Position numbers and translations under genes: made by a program. 64,000 bases of DNA from Paenibacillus sp. FSL R7-0345. Its GTDB lineage: Bacteria; Bacillota; Bacilli; Paenibacillales; Paenibacillaceae. Under the pieces are notes generated by a model. It had not been told where the DNA came from, did no database searches, and saw only the letters and a list, made by a program, of their open reading frames with translations. The stretch spans positions 6,915,604 to 6,979,603 of the forward strand of contig NZ_CP152002.1 of assembly GCF_038595055.1 (NCBI RefSeq). Reading direction: 5' to 3'. Positions 16,117-25,188 of the stretch are shown in pieces (within the stretch, counting starts at the first letter, position 1; each line of letters begins with the position of its first letter).

Positions 16117-17910
16117 CTATTTCTCTTCCTGAGTATCCGCATCTATAAACTGAACCGGCCGGTCCAGCTCATACAGCTTGCGGTAGCGCGGTGCGCGGTC
16201 CATCAACTCATCATGGGTACCGCGCATCTCTACCTGCCCGTTCTCCATAAAAATCACCTCATCCATCTGCTCTGCACCGACCAGATGATGAGTCACCCAG
16301 ATCAGCGTCTTGCCGGCCATCGCCTCGAACATGGTGGCCAGCAGCTCGCGTTCTGTCCGCGGATCAAGACCCACCGTCGGCTCATCGAGCACAACCACCG
16401 GCGTATTCTGCAGCAGAATCCGGGCCAGGGCTATCCGCTGGCGTTCACCGCCGGAGAAGCGCTGCCCGGCCTCGCGGACCGGAGTGTTATAGCCTTCCGG
16501 CAGCGAAGAGATCAGATTATCCAGCTTCGCCAATGCTGCCGCTTTGCGGATGTCCTCCTCTGAAGCCTCAGGATTACCGAGCCGGATATTGTTCGCCACC
16601 GTAGTGTCGAACAGGTGCGGGCTCTGATTCAGCACGGCAATGAGCTGCGGAATCTGCTCACCATAGGCGGAAGCATCCACGCCATTAATGGTTACCGAGC
16701 CGGCTGCGGGAGCAAGTACGCCCTGCACCATCTTGAGCAGCGTCGATTTACCGGCTCCGCTGCGGCCGATCACAGCAACCTTACGGCCCTGCGGCAGATC
16801 AAGACTCAGATTCTGAACAGACCAGCTGTCATCTGATGAATACCGGTAGCCAGCAGACTTCAATTCAATATGCGCCCGGCCGTCAGCCTGGATACTACGT
16901 ACCTGTGCTGCAGCCTCTGCATTTACAGTATCAGCAGCTGCCCGGGGCACAGTTCCTTGCGCTTCTTCTACCCCGTTCAGCCGCTCCAGTGAATTCCGGT
17001 ATTGCGGAATCTTCTCGATGGCCTCTGATACCGGCAAAAAGGCATCCGCCACCGGGAAGACCACCAGCACGAACGCGGCAATCAGCGTTCCGGCAATGGC
17101 TCCGTCTGCGAATTCTCCGGCTGACCAGTACAGCATCGACAGCACGGCAACACCGACTACAGCTTGCCCGATGAACATCCGCAGGCGTGCCCAGCTGCGC
17201 AGCGCCCCGTCCGTACGGGCAACTTCCCGTTCGTCTGCTTCATAAGTGGCTACGAACTGCGCCTGTCTTCCGCTGATCATCCAGTCGCCCATACCGAGCA
17301 CAGCATCGGTCAGCTTCTGGTAGAGCCGGTTGCGCTCCTGCTTGACCTGCCGCTGCCGTCTTTGGGTGAACAGCAGCGAGATCAGCGGCAGGACAACCAC
17401 CAGCACCAGCATGTACAGCCCCATCAATAGAGCAAACGCCAGATCAAAGGTACCCAGTGAAATGATGGCCACTGCATAGAGCAGCAGCGCAATAATACTT
17501 GGGAACACCGTGCGGAGATACACGTTCTGCAGGTATTCAATATCATCAGCCAGCATGCCGAGAATATCACCAGTGCGGAAGCGCGAAGACAGAAACAAAG
17601 CCTGTGGCTCCAGTATGTTATACAGACGAATACGCATCTTGGACAGAATCCGCAGAATCGTATCATGTCCAACCAGCCGCTCCACATAGTGAATAACAGC
17701 GCGGCTTGTCCCGAAGGTGCGTACGCCGACAATCGGCACATAGACCATCAGGATATTTTCGGGCGGGATCGATGACTTGGAAATCAGAAAGCCCGAAGTG
17801 TACATCAGGGACGAAGCCGAGAAGATCGTCAGCGCACCCAGGACAATAATCAGTACAAAACGCCAGAAATAGCTGGAGGCATAAGGAGCAAACCATCCTT
17901 CACGTTTCAA
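16117..17910 (-). CDS. cydC: Thiol reductant ABC exporter subunit CydC
   Basis: This 597-aa half-transporter has an N-terminal six-helix ABC membrane domain and a C-terminal ATPase: Walker A GRSGAGKST, signature FSGGERQR, Walker B VVVLDEPT, then the H-loop in WVTHHL. CydCD exports cysteine/glutathione and is needed to assemble cytochrome bd oxidase. It overlaps cydD by 4 bases, so the pair is translated together as a heterodimer. It is the last gene of the cydABDC-ordered operon, and the terminator at 16058-16108 closes the unit. Confidence 0.93.
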   Translation of the reverse strand: MKREGWFAPYASSYFWRFVLIIVLGALTIFSASSLMYTSGFLISKSSIPPENILMVYVPIVGVRTFGTSRAVIHYVERLVGHDTILRILSKMRIRLYNILEPQALFLSSRFRTGDILGMLADDIEYLQNVYLRTVFPSIIALLLYAVAIISLGTFDLAFALLMGLYMLVLVVVLPLISLLFTQRRQRQVKQERNRLYQKLTDAVLGMGDWMISGRQAQFVATYEADEREVARTDGALRSWARLRMFIGQAVVGVAVLSMLYWSAGEFADGAIAGTLIAAFVLVVFPVADAFLPVSEAIEKIPQYRNSLERLNGVEEAQGTVPRAAADTVNAEAAAQVRSIQADGRAHIELKSAGYRYSSDDSWSVQNLSLDLPQGRKVAVIGRSGAGKSTLLKMVQGVLAPAAGSVTINGVDASAYGEQIPQLIAVLNQSPHLFDTTVANNIRLGNPEASEEDIRKAAALAKLDNLISSLPEGYNTPVREAGQRFSGGERQRIALARILLQNTPVVVLDEPTVGLDPRTERELLATMFEAMAGKTLIWVTHHLVGAEQMDEVIFMENGQVEMRGTHDELMDRAPRYRKLYELDRPVQFIDADTQEEK

Positions 17911-19664
17911 TGGATTCCCTCCAGTTGACTTTGAATAAGCCCGTAATAAGCGCCCCGGCGCCGGATCAGCTCACGGTGTGTACCCGCTTCCGCTACCCGG
18001 CCTTGCTGCATCACCACAATCAGATCCATATCCATCATCCAATGCAGCCGATGGGTCGCCAGGAATACCAGTTTTCCTTCGAACAACGGGAGCATCGTTT
18101 CCTTAAGCTCATATTCCGTCTCAATATCAAGATGAGCTGTCGGCTCATCAAGCAGCATGACCGGGCGGCTGCTGAGCAGCGCACGGGCCAGAGCGATACG
18201 CTGCTCCTGCCCGCCGCTGACCACCCGTCCGCCCCCGCCGATCATTTCGTTTAACCCGTCCGGAAATGATGAGACAAGCTGCGATAAACCTGCGGCCTTC
18301 ATTACCGCCTCTACCTCCGCAAGCGTCGCCTCCGGATAGTAAAAGCGCACATTATCCGCCAGCGTGCCGCTGAAGATGTACGGACGCTGCGGGATATAGG
18401 CCGTCTGTCTGCGCCATTCTTCATCCGTCAGCGCACTGACACGGTTTCCGTTAATGCTCAGGCTGCCTGATGTAGGGTGAAGGAATCCGCCCAGAATGTC
18501 GACAAGCGTCGACTTTCCGGCTCCGCTTTCCCCGATAATTCCAATCTTCGCAGCTCCGGTAAAGGCCAGGTTCACATCTGTAAGAGATGAGATCCCGTCG
18601 GCTTCATACTGAACGCCAATTCCTTCAAGCGTAAGAGTACTATCCGACTTCCAGCCGAATGCTCCTGCCTGTAATGGCTGCGCAGATGTCAGTCCGTCCA
18701 CGGAAAGCGGCTCAGCCTTCACTGTATCACGGTCAATAATATCCTTCATCGCTTCACCGGCTTCTTTGCCGTCCAGTGTCGCATGGAAATCGGCACCGAC
18801 CAGCCGGACCGGCAGGAAGTATTCCGGTGCCAGAATCAGAATCGTCAGACCGGTAACCAGGGTCATCTCTTCATTGATCAGCCGCAGCCCGAGGCTTACG
18901 GCGACAGATGCTACAGATAACATAGTGAAAAAATCGAGTGCAAACGAAGAGAGGAATGCTACACGAAGCGTCCGCATCGTTGCCGAGCGGTACCGGTCGC
19001 TGACTGTGGCAATACTCCCGCTATGGCTGCGGCTGCGCCCGAGAAATTTCAGTGTCTCCAGCCCGCGCAGCGAATCGACGAAATGATTGGACAGCGTCCG
19101 GTAGGACTTCAGCTGGCGGTCCATCTGCTTGCGTGCTGTCATCCCGATCAGAATCATAAAAACAATAATGATCGGCATCGTTAAGGTCAGAATGACCCCG
19201 CTTGAAGTATCAAGCCAGTAAATATAGGCCAGCAGCAGCCAAGGTGTAACGCCCATCCCAACCATCCGCGGAATAATCAGCTCCAGATACGTACGGAACT
19301 TGGTCACTCCCTCAAGCACAATTGTAACCAGTGTTCCTGTTCCCCGGTCGCCTGCCAGCCTTGGTCCCAGCTGGAACAGCTTATCCATCATTTGTCTCCG
19401 CATGCTGCTGCCGGTAGCCTCCGCGAAGCCGTAGGAGACACGGCTCATCAGCATCGCACAGGCATGACGCACAAGAAACGCAAGAAGGAACAAGAGCATT
19501 CTTGCCCCTTGTTCCTTCAGCGGTTCTCCCGCAAATAGCGCCGAGACAGCTTCTGCCAGCGACTTGGCCAGCAGAAGAATGGACAGGCTTTGCACCAGGG
19601 TAAGGAAGCCAACGATCAGAAAGACCGGCTTAACTCCTTTATACCCAAGCAAATTTTTATCCAT
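17907..19664 (-). CDS. cydD: Thiol reductant ABC exporter subunit CydD
   Basis: The 585-aa ABC half-transporter has six predicted membrane helices followed by the ATPase, with Walker A GESGAGKST, signature VSGGQEQR and Walker B VMLLDEPT. It pairs with CydC. Its ATG overlaps the cydB stop by one base (TAATG), and its end overlaps cydC by four, so all four genes form one tightly coupled operon. The assignment of D versus C follows order and the first helix region; the two are alike. Confidence 0.92.
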   Translation of the reverse strand: MDKNLLGYKGVKPVFLIVGFLTLVQSLSILLLAKSLAEAVSALFAGEPLKEQGARMLLFLLAFLVRHACAMLMSRVSYGFAEATGSSMRRQMMDKLFQLGPRLAGDRGTGTLVTIVLEGVTKFRTYLELIIPRMVGMGVTPWLLLAYIYWLDTSSGVILTLTMPIIIVFMILIGMTARKQMDRQLKSYRTLSNHFVDSLRGLETLKFLGRSRSHSGSIATVSDRYRSATMRTLRVAFLSSFALDFFTMLSVASVAVSLGLRLINEEMTLVTGLTILILAPEYFLPVRLVGADFHATLDGKEAGEAMKDIIDRDTVKAEPLSVDGLTSAQPLQAGAFGWKSDSTLTLEGIGVQYEADGISSLTDVNLAFTGAAKIGIIGESGAGKSTLVDILGGFLHPTSGSLSINGNRVSALTDEEWRRQTAYIPQRPYIFSGTLADNVRFYYPEATLAEVEAVMKAAGLSQLVSSFPDGLNEMIGGGGRVVSGGQEQRIALARALLSSRPVMLLDEPTAHLDIETEYELKETMLPLFEGKLVFLATHRLHWMMDMDLIVVMQQGRVAEAGTHRELIRRRGAYYGLIQSQLEGIH

Positions 19665-20680
19665 TAGTATTCAAGATGCTCCTTCTCGTGAACCCGTTTG
19701 TGGAAGATAAAATAGCTCCAGATCTGATAGCCGAGTACGAACGGCAGCAGAGTCAGTGCTACAATGGTCATTACTTTAAGGGAGTAATGGCCGGATGCGG
19801 CATTGGTAATAGTCAGGCTGAATGCCGAATCAATCGAGCTGATCATCACCCGCGGGAACAGTCCCACGAAGACAGACAGTACAGACAGAGCCATTACGGC
19901 ACCCGTCATTCCGAACGCCCAGCTGTCTTTCTTCTTGCTCATGAAGTAACCGGAAAGTACAAATGCAATAACTCCTATAACTACGAGAATTGTAAGTACC
20001 GTTCCGCGTTGTTCAAAGATATCAGTCATGAAATAAGTCATAACAACAAAGGCTGCGAGCAGCACTGCCAGCGGAATCAGCAGCAGCTGGCCAAGCTTGC
20101 GGGCTCGCACCTGAAGATCACCAACTGTACGCAGGGTAGTGAACATCAGTCCATGTACCAGGCACAGCATAACAACGGTAATACCCGCTACTACTGTATA
20201 AGGATTAACGATATCGAAGAATCCGGCATACATCTGCATGTCGCCGTCAATCGGCAGCCCTTTAATGAAGCTTGCGAAGACAACGGCAAGCAGGAACGGC
20301 GGCAGGAAGCTGCCGAAGAAAATGCAGACATCCCAGGTTTTTTTCCAGGTCTGTGAATCCCGTTTGCCTCTGAATTCAAAGGCTACACCACGTGCAATCA
20401 GCGCCAGCAGCGCGAATACGAACGGAATATAGAATCCGCTGAACAGCGTAGCATACCAGTTCGGGAAGGCGGCGAACATCGCCCCGGCTCCTGTCAGCAG
20501 CCATACCTCATTCGCATCCCAGAAAGGTCCGATCGAGTTAATCAGCAGACGGCGTTCTGTATCATTCTTGGCCAGAATCTGCGTTTCCATGCCTACGCCG
20601 AAGTCGAAGCCCTCCAGGAAGAAGAAACCGATAAACAGGACCGCAATCAGCACAAACCACAATTCATTAAGAGAAAGCAT
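19664..20680 (-). CDS. cydB: Cytochrome bd ubiquinol/menaquinol oxidase subunit II
   Basis: The 338-aa membrane subunit starts MLSLNELWFVLIAVLF, with GGAGGG 8 bases upstream; a longer frame to 20800 is only upstream extension inside cydA. The motifs FFLEGFDFGVGM and GPFWDANEVWLLTGAGAMFAAFP are diagnostic for CydB. It forms the bd oxidase with CydA and supports respiration at low oxygen. It overlaps the cydA stop by 14 bases and the cydD start by one. Eight or nine hydrophobic helices are visible. Confidence 0.95.
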   Translation of the reverse strand: MLSLNELWFVLIAVLFIGFFFLEGFDFGVGMETQILAKNDTERRLLINSIGPFWDANEVWLLTGAGAMFAAFPNWYATLFSGFYIPFVFALLALIARGVAFEFRGKRDSQTWKKTWDVCIFFGSFLPPFLLAVVFASFIKGLPIDGDMQMYAGFFDIVNPYTVVAGITVVMLCLVHGLMFTTLRTVGDLQVRARKLGQLLLIPLAVLLAAFVVMTYFMTDIFEQRGTVLTILVVIGVIAFVLSGYFMSKKKDSWAFGMTGAVMALSVLSVFVGLFPRVMISSIDSAFSLTITNAASGHYSLKVMTIVALTLLPFVLGYQIWSYFIFHKRVHEKEHLEY

Positions 20681-22073
20681 GTGTAGTTCCCTCCTTGCTA
20701 TACGGGTCATGGGCATCTCCATGATCGTGATCCATGTGATAAGGGCCCTTTTTAATAACTTTAATGAACAATCCAACCATAACAATACCCAGAATGGCAT
20801 AAATGGCGTTAAAAGTAATTACCGAGAACAGGACAGATCCTGCAGAAACGTTAGGCGATACACTGTCTTCCGTCGTCATCAGGCCGAACACGGTCCAAGG
20901 CTGACGTCCAATCTCGGTCATAATCCAGCCGGCGGTATTCGCAATCGGCGGGAGCAGAAGTCCCCAGAACATAAAGCGCAGGAACCAGGTATTCGGACGC
21001 TCCATCTTTTTACGCCACATCAGATACATCGCATACAGGCCAAACACTACCATAAGCGAACCGGCGGCCACCATGATCCGGAAGCTCCAGAACGTAGTCC
21101 GCACAGGCGGAATATAATTACCCGGGCCATATTCCTGTTCATATTCCGCCTGCAGCGTATTCATCCCTTTAACATCACCGGAGAATTTACTGTAGGACAG
21201 GAAGCTGAGCAGATATGGAATCTTGATCTCACCAGAGTTAACTTTATTCTCAGGATCAATGAAAGCAGTCACTGTCCAGGCAGCAGGGTCCCCGCTGTCT
21301 TCCCAGAGACCTTCCGATGCAGCCATCTTCATCGGCTGTGTCTCTACCAGATACTGTGCCTGGGCATGCCCGGCAACGGCTACGCCGACAGAGGATACGA
21401 TACCGACAATTGCTGCAATTTCAAACGATCTTCTGAAAAAGGCAACGTCCTGCTTCTTTAGCATTTTGTAGGCACTAATCCCGGTTACCAGGAAGGCGCC
21501 AGTTGCATAGGCAGCCAGCAGGGTATGCGGCAATTCAACAAGCAGTTGTCCGTTCGTAATGAGCGCCAGGAAGTCATTCATTTCAGCCCGGCCGTTATTT
21601 ATTTCAAACCCGACAGGGTGCTGCATAAACGAGTTGGCAGTAAGAATCCAGAACGCTGACAGCGTTGTTCCCAGTGCAACCATCCAGATCGACAGCAGGT
21701 GTATCTTCTTGGAAACCTTGTCCCAGCCGAAGATCCAGATTCCGATGAAGGTAGACTCCAGGAAGAAGGCCAACAGCGCCTCAATTGCAAGTGGAGCTCC
21801 GAACACGTCACCGACAAAGCGGGAATAATCTGACCAGTTCATCCCGAACTGGAACTCCTGCAGAATCCCTGTTACTACACCTACTGCAAAGTTAATCAGG
21901 AACAGGTGTCCCCAAAACTTTGCCATTCTTTTGTACTCTTCATTGCCATTTCTGACGTACATCGTCTCCATAATAGCAATCAGCAGTGCCAGACCAATCG
22001 ACACCGGTACAAAGAAATAATGAAAGATCGTCGTCGACGCAAATTGTATACGCGACAGCATTACTGTATCCAT
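20667..22073 (-). CDS. cydA: Cytochrome bd oxidase subunit I
   Basis: The 468-aa heme-bearing subunit transfers electrons from quinol to oxygen at high affinity. H18, in QFASTTIFHYFF, is the axial heme ligand. The GRQPW motif and the quinol-loop region are present, and the loop is short, as in Firmicutes. ATG 22073 follows AAGGAAGGGGAG; a frame extending to 22097 runs through that site. It heads the cyd operon. Two TGTGA-N6-TCACA palindromes upstream, one overlapping the start of transcription, suggest redox control. Confidence 0.95.
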   Translation of the reverse strand: MDTVMLSRIQFASTTIFHYFFVPVSIGLALLIAIMETMYVRNGNEEYKRMAKFWGHLFLINFAVGVVTGILQEFQFGMNWSDYSRFVGDVFGAPLAIEALLAFFLESTFIGIWIFGWDKVSKKIHLLSIWMVALGTTLSAFWILTANSFMQHPVGFEINNGRAEMNDFLALITNGQLLVELPHTLLAAYATGAFLVTGISAYKMLKKQDVAFFRRSFEIAAIVGIVSSVGVAVAGHAQAQYLVETQPMKMAASEGLWEDSGDPAAWTVTAFIDPENKVNSGEIKIPYLLSFLSYSKFSGDVKGMNTLQAEYEQEYGPGNYIPPVRTTFWSFRIMVAAGSLMVVFGLYAMYLMWRKKMERPNTWFLRFMFWGLLLPPIANTAGWIMTEIGRQPWTVFGLMTTEDSVSPNVSAGSVLFSVITFNAIYAILGIVMVGLFIKVIKKGPYHMDHDHGDAHDPYSKEGTTHAFS

Positions 22074-22135
22074 ATTTCTCCCCTTCCTTCTCCCCATTCA
22101 ATACGTCTATTCTGTCAAAAACATAAAGATTAAAG

Positions 22136-22156
22136 TGTGATATATATCACATTATA
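22136..22156 (-). promoter_or_regulatory. cydA -10 element overlapped by a Rex/FNR-type palindrome
   Basis: On the minus strand TATAAT (22156-22151) is followed immediately by the perfect palindrome at 22136-22151, TGTGA-TATATA-TCACA. The palindrome would cover the transcription start. This suits repression by Rex, the NADH/NAD sensor that controls cydABCD in B. subtilis. FNR/CRP boxes share the core, so the regulator is inferred. No good -35 is seen. Confidence 0.7.
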
Positions 22157-22187
22157 CGCCTCGTTTTAGGCTAATTTTTAATGAATT

Positions 22188-22203
22188 TGTGACAAATATC
22201 ACA
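22188..22203 (-). promoter_or_regulatory. Second Rex/FNR-type palindrome upstream of cydA
   Basis: TGTGA-CAAATA-TCACA at 22188-22203 is centred about 52 bases upstream of the first box. B. subtilis cyd also carries several Rex sites. Together the boxes suggest cooperative binding. Confidence 0.65.
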
Positions 22204-22221
22204 ATATTCCGTATAGAAAGC

Positions 22222-22249
22222 AAAAAAAATAAGACGGTTTGACCGTCTT
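22222..22249 (-). terminator. Terminator of the YdjO-like gene
   Basis: Minus strand: AAGACGG, a 5-base loop and CCGTCTT are followed by a run of eight T. It insulates the small gene from the cyd promoter. Confidence 0.8.
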
Positions 22250-22298
22250 GGATTTGTTCATCATTTATATTGTAAGGTTGACTTATAATAGGTGATGG

Positions 22299-22529
22299 TC
22301 AGGTAATGGAAATACCCTTTTTAAGTGATTTCAGATCGCCGTTGGAATTCACCAGCTGCGGCAGCATCTTCATATTACGGGCCATTGGAGCATGGCAGAG
22401 GGGGCAAGACGGCGCATGTTCAAATGCGAAATTATCCCTCATCCATCCATTGCAGTCATCGTTGGTACAAGCCCAAATAGCGGTATTCTCTTCCGGTACT
22501 TCCTCGACAGGCTTTTTCCGGTAGTTCAT
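22299..22529 (-). CDS. YdjO-like cold-inducible zinc-ribbon protein
   Basis: The 76-aa product contains two cysteine pairs, C-T-N-D-D-C and C-P-L-C, separated by about 16 residues, and a WMRDNF stretch between them. This matches the YdjO family of small zinc-ribbon proteins, whose B. subtilis member is described as cold-induced. GGGAGGA lies 6 bases before the ATG. The neighbouring cold-shock gene supports a stress context. The biochemical role is not known. Confidence 0.75.
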   Translation of the reverse strand: MNYRKKPVEEVPEENTAIWACTNDDCNGWMRDNFAFEHAPSCPLCHAPMARNMKMLPQLVNSNGDLKSLKKGISIT

Positions 22530-22699
22530 TGCCGTTCCTCCCTTCCTTATATGTCACATGCCTGGACAACAAGTAAAAAAGCATCTAGCGATGCCCTTGC
22601 AAGTTGCTGACTGACAAATCCTTTGTTACAGAACGTGTGCCCAGCGTTATTTTGCTTAGATCAAGCTGTGTTTACAAGGGTGAGTGACTTCTGATCTTT

Positions 22700-22741
22700 A
22701 TAAAAAAAGACCGTCCCGACTTACGTGTAAGCAGGGACGGC
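22700..22741 (-). terminator. Terminator of the cold-shock gene
   Basis: CCGTCCC (22711-22717) pairs with GGGACGG (22734-22740). On the minus strand the stem is followed by seven T. Confidence 0.85.
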
Positions 22742-22751
22742 GCTTCTATTA

Positions 22752-22952
22752 TTACAGTTTTACAACGTTTTCGGCTTGTGGTCCACGGTTGCCTTGAACA
22801 ACGTTGAATTCAACGCGTTGGCCTTCGTCCAAAGTTTTGAATCCTTCGCCAGTGATAGCGGAGAAGTGTACGAATACGTCGCTTCCGCCTTCAACTTCGA
22901 TGAATCCGAATCCTTTTTCTGCGTTGAACCATTTAACTGTACCTGTTTGCAT
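22752..22952 (-). CDS. Cold-shock protein, CspA family
   Basis: This 66-aa protein is a single cold-shock domain. The RNA-binding motifs KGFGFIEVEG (RNP1) and VFVHFSAI (RNP2) are intact. It melts RNA structure and helps translation in the cold. GGAGGT 7 bases before ATG 22952 marks the start; the longer frame adds five residues across that site. It is a monocistronic gene with a structured leader and a strong terminator, the usual layout for cspB/cspD-type genes. Confidence 0.95.
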   Translation of the reverse strand: MQTGTVKWFNAEKGFGFIEVEGGSDVFVHFSAITGEGFKTLDEGQRVEFNVVQGNRGPQAENVVKL

Positions 22953-23020
22953 GTGTGTTACCTCCACAAATTTAAATTAATATGTTCTTTTTATCTTCAA
23001 ACAAAGAAAAAATTCACACA

Positions 23021-23059
23021 TTGAAAAGGGTTGTATTCCATTGTGACAGCCCTTTTCAA
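23021..23059 (-). promoter_or_regulatory. Hairpin in the cold-shock gene leader
   Basis: Perfect 10-bp arms TTGAAAAGGG (23021-23030) and CCCTTTTCAA (23050-23059) with further inner pairing lie about 70 bases upstream of the csp start. Cold-shock mRNAs often carry temperature-responsive leaders. The gap 22953-23353 holds this leader and no other gene. Confidence 0.5.
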
Positions 23060-23353
23060 TACGAGAATTAGGTATCAAATGTATTAATATTCTCATGTTA
23101 CCACACCTTCGGAACAAAGGCAAGCTGGTCTTTCCGGAATTCTCCGTTTTTTACCTTATAAGGGTTGTCTTCCAATGTAAGGGCTCCCAATGAGAGATCA
23201 ACCGGAATTTTCTATCGTTATTTCTTAATTACCCTGCTTATTCCGCTTTGAAACGTATGAAACGGAGCCGCCCCAAACTTTTTTTATTCAGGACGGCCTG
23301 GCCGCTTCACTCCTTCATGACTGCCTCTTCATTATATACAGCCTGTGCCGTTT

Positions 23354-24604
23354 TTATTCCACCGGCTTCTCAAGAAGTTTCACAGTCGTCTGCTTCAACT
23401 CCCCGTTCCGGTAATACGTAATTTTCAGTTCATCCCCGATCTCCGTCTGTTCATAGAGATATTTGCGCAGTGACAGCGTTGAGGTAATCGGCTGGTCATC
23501 AAACTTTGTAATCACATCATTGAACTGGAGACCTGCCTCCTCGGCTGGGCCTACTGCATCCAGTACAACAACCCCTTCTTTGACTGAAGTAGGCAGATTA
23601 AGCTCCTTCACCTGATCCTCAGCCAGCGGGACATAGGGATTACTCAGATCCACTGAATATACACCCAGGTAGGAACGTGAAATTTTGCCCTTTGAAGCCA
23701 GCTCATCTGCTGTCTTCATCACATGGTTGGCCGGAATGGCAAACCCGAGTCCTTCTACTCCGGTGTCAGAGATCTTCATTGTATTGATCCCGATCACTTT
23801 GCCGTTCAGATCAACAAGTGCCCCTCCGCTGTTGCCTTCATTGATTGCTGCGTCTGTCTGGATAACCTGCTGCTCCCAGTCATAAACCCCGTCCTGGTTC
23901 AGCGATACCGGAATCGTCCGCTCCGTATAGCTGACAATTCCGGAAGTCAGGGTATCCCCGAGACCCAGCGGGTTGCCGATGGCAATAACCGTCTCGCCCA
24001 AACGCAGCTTGGAGGAATCACCGATCTGGGCAACGGTTGTCACATCCTTGGCATCCATGGACAGTACGGCAATATCCGTAACCTTGTCTGCGCCTACCAA
24101 AACCGCTTTGTGCGTCACGCCGTCAACCGTCACTACTTCAAGCTTGCCCGAACCTTCAATGACATGATTATTTGTAATGATAAAGGCTTTATCATCGTCC
24201 TTCTTATAAATAACTCCCGATCCCAGTGCCGATTCATCGAGAATATTAAGTTCCTCGTTATCTTCTTTATGATTAATAATACTCACAACCGCTGGACGTA
24301 CCAGTGCGGCAGCCTGAACAATCCGGTCAAACGGATCACCGCTGCTCGCCGTAACCTTCTGTCCGATCTGTGGTATATAGGCTTCCCTCTCCGCAGTGAA
24401 CTGTCCTGTAACGAGACTGAACAGCAGCACGGCAACAACTGCACTGACTGCTGAGCTGATTACAGACACCTGCCATGTCGCCATCGTACGGCGGGATCTG
24501 TGAACCGTCCATTTCCTGCTGGTGAGCACTTTGCTTCTCTCCAGCTCTTTTCTTTTGCGGCGCGGTACTTTGGTTGAATAGAAATCGTCATCGAACAATC
24601 CCAC
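23354..24604 (-). CDS. htrA: HtrA-type membrane-anchored serine protease
   Basis: The 416-aa S1C protease has a basic N-terminus, one membrane helix at about 46-68, an extracytoplasmic trypsin-like domain and a C-terminal PDZ domain (about 310-405). The catalytic triad is visible: H147 in TNNHVIEG, D177 in TDIAVL and S259 in GNSGGAL. It degrades or refolds damaged exported proteins. The start is GTG 24604 after AGAGG. In B. subtilis its counterpart (HtrC/YycK) directly follows walJ; here a small plus-strand gene intervenes. Confidence 0.93.
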   Translation of the reverse strand: MGLFDDDFYSTKVPRRKRKELERSKVLTSRKWTVHRSRRTMATWQVSVISSAVSAVVAVLLFSLVTGQFTAEREAYIPQIGQKVTASSGDPFDRIVQAAALVRPAVVSIINHKEDNEELNILDESALGSGVIYKKDDDKAFIITNNHVIEGSGKLEVVTVDGVTHKAVLVGADKVTDIAVLSMDAKDVTTVAQIGDSSKLRLGETVIAIGNPLGLGDTLTSGIVSYTERTIPVSLNQDGVYDWEQQVIQTDAAINEGNSGGALVDLNGKVIGINTMKISDTGVEGLGFAIPANHVMKTADELASKGKISRSYLGVYSVDLSNPYVPLAEDQVKELNLPTSVKEGVVVLDAVGPAEEAGLQFNDVITKFDDQPITSTLSLRKYLYEQTEIGDELKITYYRNGELKQTTVKLLEKPVE

Positions 24605-24875
24605 GGGTACATCCTCTCCCCTCTATTGCTACTGCATCCAAGACTGAACGCCAAGCAACTAGCCCGGACTTCTCGCTTTCTCTTAGACTCCGCAGAGTGC
24701 TAAAAGGTTTCACTTTATTATATATACCGCCAAAAGTGCAGCTTATAAGCGCCAAGGGCCTCTGATTCTTGCAGATGACTACGAAAAGCACCGTGAGTCT
24801 CAGGAATATTTTGCAGCTTAAAAGAGTACAATAATAGAAGTAGTGCGTAACTGATGCTTATATCTGCCTTTTGCT

Positions 24876-24881
24876 TATAAT
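24876..24881 (+). promoter_or_regulatory. Possible -10 element upstream of the 68-aa gene
   Basis: TATAAT at 24876-24881, preceded by TTGCT, is the best promoter-like signal in the 376-base gap 24605-24981; no good -35 is seen. A 32-codon ORF with its own GGAG (ATG 24930) starts in the gap and runs out of frame into the next gene. I see no other gene here. Confidence 0.35.
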
Positions 24882-24981
24882 TGTATCACATGCAGGCATA
24901 CCGCCCACATTTTTATTGGAGTAACCTGTATGAAATTATTTACAGCATCAGTATCTGTTCCACCGGAAAGGAGCAAGTATT

Positions 24982-25188
24982 ATGGAATCTTTTTCAACGA
25001 GCATGGATCTTGTGCAATTTATCGGTAAGCTCGGTGACCTCAAGGATGAACACTATCATTTGCTGCTGGTACAGAGTGCTCTGGTCGAGCTTATGATTGA
25101 TAAGGGATTGTTCTCCCGTCAGGAGTTTGACCGCAAAATGGCCGAACTCGACCGGCTTATGGCTGGCTCACCTTATCCCATGGCGTAG
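24982..25188 (+). CDS. Small 68-aa conserved-looking protein
   Basis: AAAGGAG 8 bases before the ATG supports this short plus-strand gene. The product is helical and acidic/hydrophobic (DLVQFIGKLGDLKDEHYHLLLVQSALVELMIDKG), ending in a second helix with FSRQEFDRKMAEL. No membrane segment, cysteines or known motif are visible. Its last 32 bases overlap the 3' end of walJ on the other strand. It separates htrA from the wal operon. Function is unknown. Confidence 0.7.
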   Translation: MESFSTSMDLVQFIGKLGDLKDEHYHLLLVQSALVELMIDKGLFSRQEFDRKMAELDRLMAGSPYPMA

